From positions 2,542,001 to 2,606,000 of the forward strand of contig NZ_CP100400.1 in assembly GCF_024218795.1 (NCBI RefSeq): a DNA stretch of 64,000 bases, written 5' to 3'. Origin of the DNA: Halorussus aquaticus. GTDB lineage: Archaea > Halobacteriota > Halobacteria > Halobacteriales > Haladaptataceae. Position numbers and translations under genes: made by a program. Below, in pieces: positions 18,629 to 27,302 of the stretch. The notes below the pieces were generated by a model. That model worked only from the letters and a program-made list of their open reading frames with translations, had not been told where the DNA came from and did not search any database. Position 1 is the first letter of the stretch, and every line of letters begins with the position of its first letter.

Positions 18629-18912
18629 GCGCGCGAACCTTTACCGACGGTCCCAATAAACGGGCGCAACCGTTCGGGAGTTCCGCGCCCGATTACGCCC
18701 GTTAGTCCGGGCTTATTCGCAGTGGGCCGCGGCCTTCCGCGTTCGCGTCCGAAACGGTCGTTCATGGGCGTTAAACGAAGGTGAACGGTGCGGTAGCCGA
18801 GTTTCCGCCGGAGTCGGCGAGACGCGTCGCTCGGCGGCCCGGGATATCGGGGAGAGAAAGACGGAGATTGCCGCGTCGAACGCGGGACTCGGCGCGGTGT
18901 TTTCGGAGGCGG
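18629..18912. other. Intergenic region, no gene seen
   Basis: 284 bases between two genes on the minus strand. Apart from the TATA-like TTTATTGG (18650-18657) for the upstream gene, no open frame or repeat of note is visible. Confidence 0.4.
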
Positions 18913-19197
18913 TTACACCGCGCTCTCGTAGGCGTCGCGGAACGAAGCGGTCTTGTCCTTGATGTCGCCCGCGGCGTCCTCCAGCGTGTCGAGGGGGTCG
19001 GCCCCGCCCTCGGTCTTGATGGTCAGAATCGGTTCGGTCTGGCCGCCGGACTGCTCGGGGTTCACGTCGTACGTCGCGGCACCGACGTTCTCCTGTTCGA
19101 GGAGGGTGCCCTTCAGCACGTTCATGAAGGTGTGGTCCTCGCCCGCGATTTCGATGGAGAGTTCGTCGTCGGACTTCTCGATGACCCGTAGTTCCAT
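18913..19197 (-). CDS. rpo11: DNA-directed RNA polymerase subunit Rpo11 (L)
   Basis: 94 residues, typical of archaeal Rpo11/RpoL, which pairs with Rpo3 in the alpha-like assembly platform of RNA polymerase. Diagnostic run: [17 protein letters not shown] then [15 protein letters not shown], with the family's histidine-containing motif. An in-frame start 11 codons upstream (19230) is rejected because the family begins at MELRV and a TATA-like region lies about 30 bases before it. It is transcribed alone and divergently from the small gene at 19366. Confidence 0.95.
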   Translation of the reverse strand: MELRVIEKSDDELSIEIAGEDHTFMNVLKGTLLEQENVGAATYDVNPEQSGGQTEPILTIKTEGGADPLDTLEDAAGDIKDKTASFRDAYESAV

Positions 19198-19365
19198 ACC
19201 CGTCTCTTTTGGCTTTGCGCGTTTCAACATTACGGAACCGGGATTCGGCCGTGACGCCGGGGCCGCACGTCGAATCCCGAGCGCCGCGCCCGAAACTGGA
19301 ACGACCTCGACATCTCACCGAGACTATCACGGACCGATAAGTGCGTGGCCGGAGACCGTGGCGGT

Positions 19366-19584
19366 ATGGGGGACGGCGAACCGGTGGAGATGCCGCGACA
19401 GGTGTACTGCGAGTTCGAGACGCTGGGCCAGATGGGAGTGGACGTGACCGACCCGGATGCGGTGGTGGCCGGACTCGACGCGTACGACTTCGACTCGGCG
19501 CTCGAATGGCTCCTCGACAACCCGGAGCAGTACGAGCAGGCAGTTCGAGGGGGAAGAGCGGAGGAGACGACCGCCGACCCGTAG
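19366..19584 (+). CDS. Small acidic conserved haloarchaeal protein
   Basis: 72 residues with a helical, acidic look (FETLGQMGVDVTDPDAVVAGL, then DFDSALEWLLDNPEQYEQ). The end resembles a UBA-like or short helical-bundle fold, but no named family is assigned. The ATG at 19366 is preferred over one 21 bases earlier because CCGATAAG sits about 31 bases upstream. It is followed after 55 bases by the rhomboid gene, which has its own TATA box. Confidence 0.6.
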   Translation: MGDGEPVEMPRQVYCEFETLGQMGVDVTDPDAVVAGLDAYDFDSALEWLLDNPEQYEQAVRGGRAEETTADP

Positions 19585-19639
19585 TCTACGGTCCGATTTC
19601 TGCCATCCATTTATACGTCGGTGGCCGAATACACCCGAT

Positions 19640-21286
19640 ATGGTTCAGTCGCCTCCGTGGTTGCCCGCGCCGGAGCAGGTCGCCATCCCGCTCGCTCTTC
19701 TGGTGTCGCTCGCGCTGGTTCGGCGACTCGACGGACCGGACGGACGATGGGGACAGCGACTCCGCTCGCGGTTCCTGCTCGGCGTGCCGTGGGGAACCCT
19801 CGTCTCGGTGCTGGGCGTCCTCGCGGTGTACCTGTTCGTCCAGCAGGGGTGGGACCACTGGCGCAATCCCGTGACGCTTCCCTTCTCGTCGTGGTCGTAC
19901 CTCTACCCCGTCGGGTGGCTTCTCTCGCCGTTCTCCCACACCGGACCGGGCCACCTCGTCGGCAACCTCACCACCACCCTCGCGGTCGCACCGCTCGCGG
20001 AGTACTTCTTCGGCCACTTCCCGTCGGAGCGGGGCGAGAACCCCCTCTTCTCTCGCACCTCGAACCCGTGGGTTCGGGCGTTCGTCGTCTTCCCGGCGGG
20101 CGTGGCGCTGGTCGGGGTCGCGACCAGCATCTTCGCGTGGGGTCCCATCATCGGCTTCTCGGGCGTCGCGTTCGCGTTCGTCGGTTTCGCGCTGGTGCGC
20201 TACCCGCTGATGACCGTGGTCGCCGTCTCGGCGCAGGGGGTCATCCGAACCGTCTACCGCGCGATGCGCGACCCCGTGATTCAGGGGCAGGCCTCCCAGA
20301 ACTTCGGCAACCCTTGGTGGTTCGGCATCGCCGTGCAGGGCCACGTCCTCGGTCTCGTACTCGGCGTCCTGCTCGGGGTCGTGGTCCTCTACCGGCGGCG
20401 CGAGCGCGTCGGCGCGCTCCGACTCTGGACCGGCGCGGTCGTCGTCGGGATGTCGATGACGCTCTGGGCGCTCTGGTGGTACCGCGGCGAGAGCACCTAC
20501 GTCCTCTACCGGGGACTGGGCGTCCTCTTCGTGGTGACTCTCGCGGGACTGACGACCGTCGCGGCGACTGCAGACCGCCGACCGCTCTTCGGCGACGTGT
20601 CACGCCAGCAGGTTGGACTGCTCGCGCTCCTGCTCCCGCTCGCGGTCATGGTCGGCGTCGCGATTCCGGTCAACCTCACCACGGTCGGCGACGCCAGCGT
20701 CCCCGGCGGCGGTCCCGCAATCGAGGTGCAGGGCTACAACGTCACCTACGCCGAGAGCGTCCAGAACCAGAAGGTCTCGGCCATCGACGTGTCGATGTTC
20801 GGCGAGACGACGGACGTGACGACCAGCGGCGTCATCGTGGTCAACGAGGACCGCGAAATCTGGACGCAGGCGGTCTCGAAGGGTCGCCTCGCGTTCGGCG
20901 GCCGGACCAGCGTCCGGGTCGGCGGCGTCGGGTGGGCGGCCGACGTGCAGGTCAAGCGGGAAGGCTGGTCGGCGCTGGGCGGCGGCACCGCGTATCAGGT
21001 CTGGCTCCGCGGCCCGGACGACGACGAGTGGACCCACACCTTCGCCTCGGAACCGGTCGTCGCGGGTCCGACGCTCGCCAATCGGTCGGTCGCCATCGTC
21101 CCGAACGAGGGCGAGTTCGCCCTCCACCTGACCCGGAACAACACCACCGTCGCCGACGCGCCGATTCCGCCGAAGGGCGAGTCCGTGACCCTCGACGGCA
21201 TCCGATTCGAGCGGAACGGTCGGAAACTGGTCGCGGTCTACGACGGTACCCGGATACAGGTCGCGGCGCGCGAGACGTACAACTGA
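19640..21286 (+). CDS. Rhomboid-family intramembrane serine protease
   Basis: 548 residues. The N-terminal ~330 residues are multi-spanning and carry the rhomboid signature: GPGHLVGNLTT (H...N), the catalytic Ser motif GFSGVAFAFVG, and the catalytic His in QGHVLGLVLG. A C-terminal extracytoplasmic beta-rich domain (about 340-548) is unusual in length. Rhomboids cleave transmembrane substrates within the membrane. The ATG at 19640 is supported by ATTTATA (19608-19614) 26-32 bases upstream; longer upstream frames read through unrelated sequence. Confidence 0.9.
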   Translation: MVQSPPWLPAPEQVAIPLALLVSLALVRRLDGPDGRWGQRLRSRFLLGVPWGTLVSVLGVLAVYLFVQQGWDHWRNPVTLPFSSWSYLYPVGWLLSPFSHTGPGHLVGNLTTTLAVAPLAEYFFGHFPSERGENPLFSRTSNPWVRAFVVFPAGVALVGVATSIFAWGPIIGFSGVAFAFVGFALVRYPLMTVVAVSAQGVIRTVYRAMRDPVIQGQASQNFGNPWWFGIAVQGHVLGLVLGVLLGVVVLYRRRERVGALRLWTGAVVVGMSMTLWALWWYRGESTYVLYRGLGVLFVVTLAGLTTVAATADRRPLFGDVSRQQVGLLALLLPLAVMVGVAIPVNLTTVGDASVPGGGPAIEVQGYNVTYAESVQNQKVSAIDVSMFGETTDVTTSGVIVVNEDREIWTQAVSKGRLAFGGRTSVRVGGVGWAADVQVKREGWSALGGGTAYQVWLRGPDDDEWTHTFASEPVVAGPTLANRSVAIVPNEGEFALHLTRNNTTVADAPIPPKGESVTLDGIRFERNGRKLVAVYDGTRIQVAARETYN

Positions 21287-21290
21287 ACGG

Positions 21291-21434
21291 TCACACGACG
21301 CCCCAACCGGTGAAGAACGTTCCCGCGACGACGAGCAGGAGACCGAATTCGCCGAACCGGAACGCCGCGAAACCGCCGAGTAGCGTCAACTGAACGCCGA
21401 CCCCGACGAATCGTATCCGCATCTCTTCGTCCAT
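21291..21434 (-). CDS. Tiny two-span membrane protein
   Basis: 47 residues: MDEEMRIRFVGVGVQLTLLG followed by a second hydrophobic stretch (GLLLVVAGTFFTGWGVV). Almost every codon ends in G or C, as in its neighbours. It lies 36 bases behind the methyltransferase gene on the same strand and is probably the last gene of that operon. Convergent with the rhomboid gene with four bases between stops. No function can be assigned. Confidence 0.6.
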   Translation of the reverse strand: MDEEMRIRFVGVGVQLTLLGGFAAFRFGEFGLLLVVAGTFFTGWGVV

Positions 21435-21470
21435 GCGCTGTGACACGAACGCCGAGACGAAAAGCCTGCG

Positions 21471-22109
21471 CTACTCCCACCGAATCCGGAAGACCTCGGT
21501 GTCGATGACCGCCCGCTCGCTGGACTGGTGGGCGAACTGTCGTTCGACGTCGAGGTCCGCGCCGAACGCGTGGGTCACCTCCCCGCCCTCGTCGTCGGAG
21601 AAGGCCTCGACGAACGCTCGACTCCCGGCGTTGTGAATCGAGTAGGAGACCGACGCGATCTCGCTCGCGGTCGCCAGAAACGCCCGGTCGGCGTGTTCGT
21701 TGCCCGTCTGCGCGCCGAACGGCGGGTTCATCAGGACGGTCGTCTCCTCGCGGGACGGGGCGTCCTCGGAGACGCAGAGCGGCGCGCGAGTCGCGTCGGC
21801 GAGGAGCCACGAGACCGGAACGTCCGGCGCGACTGCGCGCTCGTTCTGGCGGGCCTGCGCGAGCGCCGCGGGGTCGCGGTCGAGCGCGAGGACGCGCGCC
21901 GGACCCCGAAAGGCCACACCGAGCGCCAACACGCCGGTCCCCGTGCCGAGGTCCACGACCGTCTTCCCGGCGAGGTCTCGCTGCACGTCCGCGAGGTGGA
22001 CGAGGTGGGCCGCGAGGTCCGCTGGCGTCGGGTACTGCTCCAACTCGACGCTGGGGTCCTCGAAACCAGCGACCCGCGAGAGACGGCGCTCCAGTGCGGC
22101 CTTGTCCAT
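21471..22109 (-). CDS. METTL5-like rRNA N6-adenine methyltransferase
   Basis: 212 residues. SAM-binding motif I VVDLGTGTGVLALG near residue 52 and the N6-adenine methyltransferase catalytic motif NPPFG near residue 128 are both intact, with an N-terminal segment (QYPTPADLAAHLV) typical of the METTL5/PF05175-like family. Eukaryotic and archaeal METTL5 homologs methylate small-subunit rRNA adenosine; this one probably does the same. It sits between a small membrane protein and a conserved haloarchaeal protein in one apparent operon. Confidence 0.88.
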   Translation of the reverse strand: MDKAALERRLSRVAGFEDPSVELEQYPTPADLAAHLVHLADVQRDLAGKTVVDLGTGTGVLALGVAFRGPARVLALDRDPAALAQARQNERAVAPDVPVSWLLADATRAPLCVSEDAPSREETTVLMNPPFGAQTGNEHADRAFLATASEIASVSYSIHNAGSRAFVEAFSDDEGGEVTHAFGADLDVERQFAHQSSERAVIDTEVFRIRWE

Positions 22110-22169
22110 GCGGGAGGAGAGAAGCTATAGGAAAGAGAGTGTTCGGATTCGGAGCGCAACGGGGCGACG

Positions 22170-22568
22170 TTACTCGACAGTGATGGGACCGGCGACGTCG
22201 AGGCTCACGCCCTCGCGGCGCGCGCGCTCTGCGACCGCGGCCAGCGCGGGTCGGACCTTCGACTCGTCGCCCACGCTGTCGAACTCCACCGTCACCGTGC
22301 TCGCGCCGAGGAACGCCGCGGCCCGCACGTACTCGCGCACGCGGTCGGCCTCCTCTTGGGTGGCGAACGAGCAGTCCTCCCCGAAGCAGGCGTCCACGAC
22401 CACGCGGGCGGCCACGAAGTCGTCGGCGTCGAGTTCTCGCTTGAGTTCGCGGAGGTCGGGGCGGGCGGTCGAGGGGATGGCGTCGGCGTCGAGCGTGACC
22501 GGGGTGGCGTCTTCGACGCGACAGCGTTCGATAGCGGTTCGGACGTCGGCGGAACGGGTGGCGCTCAT
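22170..22568 (-). CDS. Conserved haloarchaeal hypothetical protein
   Basis: 132 residues (MSATRSADVRTAIERCRVED...). Alternating helices and strands: DLRELKRELDADDFVAARVV, a CFGEDCSF pair of Cys near residue 72, and a repeated beta strand VTVEFDS. No named domain recognised. I prefer the ATG at 22568 over one nine codons earlier because CCTTTTTGT at 22604-22596 makes a TATA box about 30 bases upstream. It is followed after 60 bases by the METTL5-like gene. Confidence 0.65.
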   Translation of the reverse strand: MSATRSADVRTAIERCRVEDATPVTLDADAIPSTARPDLRELKRELDADDFVAARVVVDACFGEDCSFATQEEADRVREYVRAAAFLGASTVTVEFDSVGDESKVRPALAAVAERARREGVSLDVAGPITVE

Positions 22569-22692
22569 CGTTACCAGCACATACCCGTTACTCATACAAA
22601 AAGGTTGGGTAGATGCGTGGCAGTAATTTTTCGGTGAAGGAGTCGTTTCAGTCTCCTAAAGGTACTTACCGGAACCGACGGCAAGAACGGAT

Positions 22693-23688
22693 ATGAACCG
22701 CAGACAGGTCCTCGCTCTCCTCGGAAGCGCAGCGGCAGGCGGCTGTCTCGATGGGTCCGAGTCGGACCCCGCGACCACTGGTCGGAACACGTCCAGTGTC
22801 GCAACGACCCGCCGGACCACGTCCGAACCGGAAACGCGGACCGAGACACCCGACCCGCCGGAACTCGGTGTTCGGAATCCCGAGGGGTGTCCGCCGTTCG
22901 ACTCGGACGTGAAGCGCGTCGTCTGCGCTTCCGCAGTCGGCGACGACGCGCCGATGACGCTCGGACCCGCCGGACAATCGGGGTCGCTCCCGCGCACCGA
23001 GTTCTCGTTCACGCTGACCAACGGGACCGAGACCGCCTTCACCGCGAACTTCTACTCGTGGGAGGTCTGGAAGCGAGACGACGGCGAGTGGTTCCGCATC
23101 GCACCGCGGAGTTGGCCCCAACCGGCGATGGTCATGCGACCCGGTGGCGCTCACACGTGGCACCTGACCGTGGACAACACCGACCTCGACCGGCCGATAC
23201 CCCACTCTGGAGGCACCGAGGAGGTCACCGTCACGGGACTCGGACCCGGAACCTACGCCTTCGGTACGGACGGCTGGTTCCGAGGGCAGAGCTACGAGAA
23301 CGCGACCGGGTTCGCCGCGCGCTTCGAACTGACCGGTGAACCGCTCGAACTCGCGCCGACCGGAATCGACCGCACGGAGCGCGACGGAGACACGGTGGTC
23401 CTCCACGACGACCCCGAGAAGAACGAGGACCGCGCCGCCTACGTCGTCACCCGGGTCGAGAACGCGCCCGAGGAATCACGGCGACTGCTAACCGAGCAGG
23501 TGATTCGACGGACGCCGCTTCGGAACGCGCTGGCCCATTTCGAGTCGGGCGTCCGGACCGTCCGACTGGAAGCCGGAACGACCGCGTTTCCGGCCTTCTA
23601 CATCGGGGAAGCGCGTTACGTCGAGTACGAGGGGCAGACGTATCGAATAGAGACAGAACGGGTAGGGACCGAGACGACCCACTCGTGA
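22693..23688 (+). CDS. Tat lipoprotein, function unknown
   Basis: 331 residues with a twin-arginine lipoprotein signal (MNRRQVLALLGSAAAGGC, lipid-modified Cys at residue 18). A Thr/Ser-rich linker follows (about 22-55). Residues ~60-230 look like an immunoglobulin-like beta sandwich (FTLTNGTETAFTANFYSWEV, GGAHTWHLTVDNTD). The C-terminal third (~240-331) contains VVTRVENAPEESRRLLTEQV, reminiscent of small regulatory folds. The stop codon abuts the stop of the convergent dph2 gene with no base between them. Anchored on the outside of the membrane; role unknown. Confidence 0.75.
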   Translation: MNRRQVLALLGSAAAGGCLDGSESDPATTGRNTSSVATTRRTTSEPETRTETPDPPELGVRNPEGCPPFDSDVKRVVCASAVGDDAPMTLGPAGQSGSLPRTEFSFTLTNGTETAFTANFYSWEVWKRDDGEWFRIAPRSWPQPAMVMRPGGAHTWHLTVDNTDLDRPIPHSGGTEEVTVTGLGPGTYAFGTDGWFRGQSYENATGFAARFELTGEPLELAPTGIDRTERDGDTVVLHDDPEKNEDRAAYVVTRVENAPEESRRLLTEQVIRRTPLRNALAHFESGVRTVRLEAGTTAFPAFYIGEARYVEYEGQTYRIETERVGTETTHS

Positions 23689-24738
23689 CTACCACGTGCC
23701 GTGGAACGTGTCGAACGAGAGTTCGTCGAGGGGTTTGTTGCCCACGGCGATTTCGTACTCGCCGGGCGTCAGCATCGGCTTGTGGAACTGCGGGCCGTCG
23801 TCGGTCGTGATGCGCGGGCACCCGGTGTTGACGAAGGCGTCCATGTCGAAGTTCCGCAGGCGGTCGGGCGTGACCTCGTCCATCGTGATGAGGTAGGCGT
23901 TCTCGTTGTCGTCGAGAATCTCTTGGGCCTGCTCCCAGCGACCCTGCCCGATCTTGGTGCAGAAGATGACGCCCCACTTCTCGGCGTCCATCGCCTTGTG
24001 GACCGAGGCGTAGCGCTGTTTCAGGAACTTCTCGGTGTCGGCGACCGTGACGACGTTGTTCACGGGGTCGGCGATGACGACGTTCTTGTCGGGATGCTCC
24101 ATGGCGAGACCGAGCGGGTGGAACTTCCCGCCGCCGACGTAGAGGACTTGGTCGGCGTCGATGTCGGCGCTGGCGTAGTTACAGCCCAGCACCTGTCCCT
24201 CGTGGGTGAGTCGGTCGTCGCCCCGGCGGGTGTGGACCTCGTAGCCGCGCTCGTCCAACCACGACTTCATCTCCTCGAAGCGGTTCATGTGCTGGGCGGT
24301 CGTGACCAGACCGACGTGGGGGTCGTCCTCGGGGTCGGCGAGTTCGTCCAGCGACTCCTCCATGATGGGGAACACGTCCACGTTCGAGAAGAGGGGGACG
24401 TAGATGACCTTGTCCGTGTTCTTCATCGGCGAGTGGCCGAAGTGGACGAACACGTCGGTGCGCTTCATCAGGAAGGTGTCGAGGTCGCAGGCCCCGTAAC
24501 AGGGCTGGCCCGACAGCATCACGGTCACGTCGTCGGGGACGAGTTCGCGGATGTCGTCGGCGACTCTCGGACCGCGTCGCTTCAGTCCCTCGGGGAACTG
24601 GAGACCGACCTTGGTGGCGTCGCGCTCCTCGACCGCCTCCACGATGCGGTCGAGTTCGTAGTCCCACTCCCGGTCGTGCTTGAGCGACATGCCGGTGTTT
24701 CGGAGGTCTCCCTCGCTGTACTCGCTGTCTTGACTCAT
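23689..24738 (-). CDS. dph2: Diphthamide biosynthesis enzyme Dph2
   Basis: 349 residues. Archaeal Dph2 is a non-canonical radical-SAM enzyme that transfers the 3-amino-3-carboxypropyl group of SAM to a histidine of elongation factor 2. Three [4Fe-4S]-ligating Cys are visible, one per domain: QPCYGACDLD, VLGCNYA and NTGCPRI. LQFPEGLKRRGP is also typical. A TATA-like CCCTTAAG about 30 bases upstream of the ATG supports the start; a second ATG 16 codons later is possible. Convergent and abutting the lipoprotein gene. Confidence 0.95.
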   Translation of the reverse strand: MSQDSEYSEGDLRNTGMSLKHDREWDYELDRIVEAVEERDATKVGLQFPEGLKRRGPRVADDIRELVPDDVTVMLSGQPCYGACDLDTFLMKRTDVFVHFGHSPMKNTDKVIYVPLFSNVDVFPIMEESLDELADPEDDPHVGLVTTAQHMNRFEEMKSWLDERGYEVHTRRGDDRLTHEGQVLGCNYASADIDADQVLYVGGGKFHPLGLAMEHPDKNVVIADPVNNVVTVADTEKFLKQRYASVHKAMDAEKWGVIFCTKIGQGRWEQAQEILDDNENAYLITMDEVTPDRLRNFDMDAFVNTGCPRITTDDGPQFHKPMLTPGEYEIAVGNKPLDELSFDTFHGTW

Positions 24739-24748
24739 TGGAACTGGT

Positions 24749-25128
24749 TTGTCGGTCAGGACGCTTAAGGGCGATGTTCTGGGAACGATCGGTCTTCGAT
24801 ACCGGCGCGGGATGGTACCGGGACTGACTAGCGATGCCGTCGCGCCTGTGGCGGAGGAGATTCTCTACCGGGGTTTGACCTTCGACGTCCTGCGTTCGAG
24901 ATACGGCGCAGTGGCCGCTGTAGTCGGGTCGAGTCTGCTGTTCGGAGCCATTCACGTCTTCATCGGAGCGTTTCGGGGGTCGTTTCCGCGTTCCTCTCCG
25001 GACTCGCGTACGCGGGGATGCGGTTGCGCTACGACAATCTCGTCGGTGTCGGTTTCGCGCACGCAATCAACAACGACTACTGGATAGCGGTGATGCTCGG
25101 AACCATTCCCAACGTGGTACCGAGATAG
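24749..25128 (+). pseudogene. CPBP-family intramembrane protease remnant
   Basis: Two frames together encode the catalytic part of a CPBP (CAAX protease/self-immunity) protein: EEILYRGLTFDVLRSRYGAV and FGAIHVFIGAF in one frame, then VVSAFLSGLAYAGMRL and FAHAINNDYW in the other, ending at TAG 25126-25128. Restoring one G in the five-G run at 24975-24979 would join them. The usual N-terminal membrane segments are missing; upstream sequence runs into the dph2 promoter. It is a truncated, frameshifted copy. Confidence 0.7.
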
Positions 25129-25226
25129 CGGTAATGCGGGTCGCGGGTAGAGCTACTGACGAGTAGCGTCAGCAAACTCGTGAGCATCCGGCAGGTCTAA
25201 AACGCCACAGTTCCAACCCCGTACGT

Positions 25227-25628
25227 ATGAGCGTCGAAACCGACGTCGACGGTGAGCCGACCGAACTCTCGCGCGTCGAAGAACTCGCAGGCGAACTCGG
25301 CGAGGCCATCGCCCAGACGCCGGAGTACCAGCGGTTCGAGGAGACGAAGGAGGCCGTCGAGCAGGACGACGAGGCCCAAGAGAAGGTCCAAGAGTTCGAG
25401 CAGTTGCGTCAGGAGTTCATGCTCGCGCGCCAGACAGGCGAGGCGACTCAGGAGGACGTACAGAAGGTCCGCGAAGCCCAACAGGAACTTCACTCCCTGC
25501 CGGTGATGGACGAGTACCTGCAGGCCCAAGAGGACCTCGAAGCGAAGCTAGAGAACGTCAACGAAGTCATCTCGGAACCGCTGGCCGTGGACTTCAGCGA
25601 CCAGTCGAGCGGTTGCTGCGAGGACTGA
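25227..25628 (+). CDS. YlbF/YmcA-family protein
   Basis: 133 residues, almost all alpha-helical: LAGELGEAIAQTPEYQRFEE, KVQEFEQLRQEFMLARQ, and a C-terminal tail ending in SSGCCED. This is the YlbF/YmcA (Com_YlbF) fold. In Bacillus these proteins form a complex that bears iron-sulfur clusters and tunes RNase Y; the archaeal role is unknown. The Cys pair at the C-terminus is typical of YlbF members and could bind a cluster. A TATA-like TCTAAAAC lies about 30 bases upstream. Confidence 0.85.
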   Translation: MSVETDVDGEPTELSRVEELAGELGEAIAQTPEYQRFEETKEAVEQDDEAQEKVQEFEQLRQEFMLARQTGEATQEDVQKVREAQQELHSLPVMDEYLQAQEDLEAKLENVNEVISEPLAVDFSDQSSGCCED

Positions 25629-25715
25629 CGAACTTCCGCTTCTCCGGTTCATTTTCGAAATCTGGCAACGACACCTAAGTCTCCCGAAATCCATTTCTAT
25701 CACAGTGGGGGAACT

Positions 25716-27254
25716 ATGGTAGACGAAAACCGAACCGAGACAGACGAGCGCGTAGCACGGGGGAACCCGTCCAACATCACGACCGACCGCGAGACGATGC
25801 GAACGTGGTTCGACGAGAGCGGGGTCGAACCCGGTTTCCGGACCGCCGAGTCGGGCGAACGAGACCTACACGTTCGTCATCCCGACGACGAGGACGGCGA
25901 GGAGGTCTCGTGGGACGAGTTCCACGAGTACCTCAACGACAACGAACTCGCCGTCGTTCGCTACGCCGACCGGTCCGGCGGCGAACAGTTCGAACTCGTG
26001 GACCGGACCGAGGCCATCGAGCGCGCGACCCTCGACGACGAGGAGATCGAGCAGGCCCTGATGGAGGGCGAGACTGTCGAGACCGAAATCACCGAGACGA
26101 GGGTCATCGAGCGGACCGTCCGAGAGACCGAGACCATCGAGAGCAAGGTCGTAGACAGCGAAGTCGTCCGCGACGAGGTCATCGACAGCGAACTCGTCCG
26201 GCGCGAGATATCGAACATCCACCTCGGCGAACGCGAGTCGGGCGTGGCCATCGTCTCGGACTACGAGGCCTCGGCGTGGGAGGAGGACGTCGAGGAGATC
26301 GAACTGACCGAACAGGAGGTCATCACGGTGGAGGTCGACGAGACCCGAGACGTGACCCGCGAAATCGTCGAGCGCAAGCGGGTCGAGAGCCGAGTCGTGG
26401 ACCACGACGTGGAGGGGACCGAGACCGTCGAGTCCGACACGTTGGAGAGTCGCGTGGACCTCGAAGGCGTCCAGCGAACTATCCTCGAAAGCGACCTCCT
26501 CGGCGGACAGGTCGCCACCGAGGACGTCATCGAGGGCGGACACGTCGAGAGCGAGTTCACCGACGAGGGCGTCATCGAGACCTTCCTCTACGTGCGCCGC
26601 ATCGTCGAGGACGAGGTCGTGGACCGCAAGCGACTCACCTTCGAACTCGTGGACGAGGAACTCGTCAGCAGCGAGACCGTCGAGTCCATGATCGTCGAGA
26701 CCATGCTCGTCGGGTCCGACGCCACCGCCGAAGCCGTCGAGGGCGAACGACTCGACGCGGAGGGCGTCCGCGTTGACCACGAGGAGACCGTGATGAGCGA
26801 CGAGGTCACCACCGGTTCGGAGACCGCCACCGGAACCGTCGAGGAGTCCATTGCGAGGGACGACACCGTCACGGACGAGGAGGCGACCGCGAGCGCCGAG
26901 ACTACTGCCGCCGAGAGCGGAACCACGATGGGCGACTCACCGGACGAAGACGAGACGGTGGCGGACGCGAGCGCGACGATGGGAGAAGACGAGACGGTGG
27001 TCGAGGACGAGATGGTCGTCTTGGACGACGACGACGTGGGCAAAGACGTGTTGGACGACAACGACGAGAAGGTCGGCGTCGTGACCGAGGTGGACGAGGC
27101 CGAGAACGTGATGTACGTGGACCCGCACCCGGGTCTCGCCCAGCGCGTCAAGACCCGACTCGGGTGGGAGGGTCACGACGAGGACGCCTACACCGTCGAA
27201 CCCGACCGCATCGCCGAAATCGACGACGACTACGTCCGCCTCCGCAGCATGTAG
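25716..27254 (+). CDS. Acidic pentad-repeat protein with PRC-barrel-like C-terminus
   Basis: 512 residues. Residues ~1-105 are a globular start (EVSWDEFHEYLNDNELAVVR). Residues ~110-360 show five-residue periodicity with consensus hydrophobic-hydrophobic-acidic-x-charged, for example VVDSE VVRDE VIDSE LVRRE, and later IVEDE VVDRK, LVDEE LVSSE TVESM. A low-complexity acidic linker (~370-440) leads to a PRC-barrel-like domain (VLDDNDEKVGVVTEVDEAEN, ~455-512). GGGGG five bases before the ATG is a Shine-Dalgarno. Soluble and very acidic. PRC barrels often bind RNA/ribosome or photosynthetic proteins; no function is inferred here. Confidence 0.75.
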   Translation: MVDENRTETDERVARGNPSNITTDRETMRTWFDESGVEPGFRTAESGERDLHVRHPDDEDGEEVSWDEFHEYLNDNELAVVRYADRSGGEQFELVDRTEAIERATLDDEEIEQALMEGETVETEITETRVIERTVRETETIESKVVDSEVVRDEVIDSELVRREISNIHLGERESGVAIVSDYEASAWEEDVEEIELTEQEVITVEVDETRDVTREIVERKRVESRVVDHDVEGTETVESDTLESRVDLEGVQRTILESDLLGGQVATEDVIEGGHVESEFTDEGVIETFLYVRRIVEDEVVDRKRLTFELVDEELVSSETVESMIVETMLVGSDATAEAVEGERLDAEGVRVDHEETVMSDEVTTGSETATGTVEESIARDDTVTDEEATASAETTAAESGTTMGDSPDEDETVADASATMGEDETVVEDEMVVLDDDDVGKDVLDDNDEKVGVVTEVDEAENVMYVDPHPGLAQRVKTRLGWEGHDEDAYTVEPDRIAEIDDDYVRLRSM

Positions 27255-27302
27255 TCGCCGCGAAGAACAACACTTACCTCTTCTGTCGGTCCACTGGCCT
27301 AC

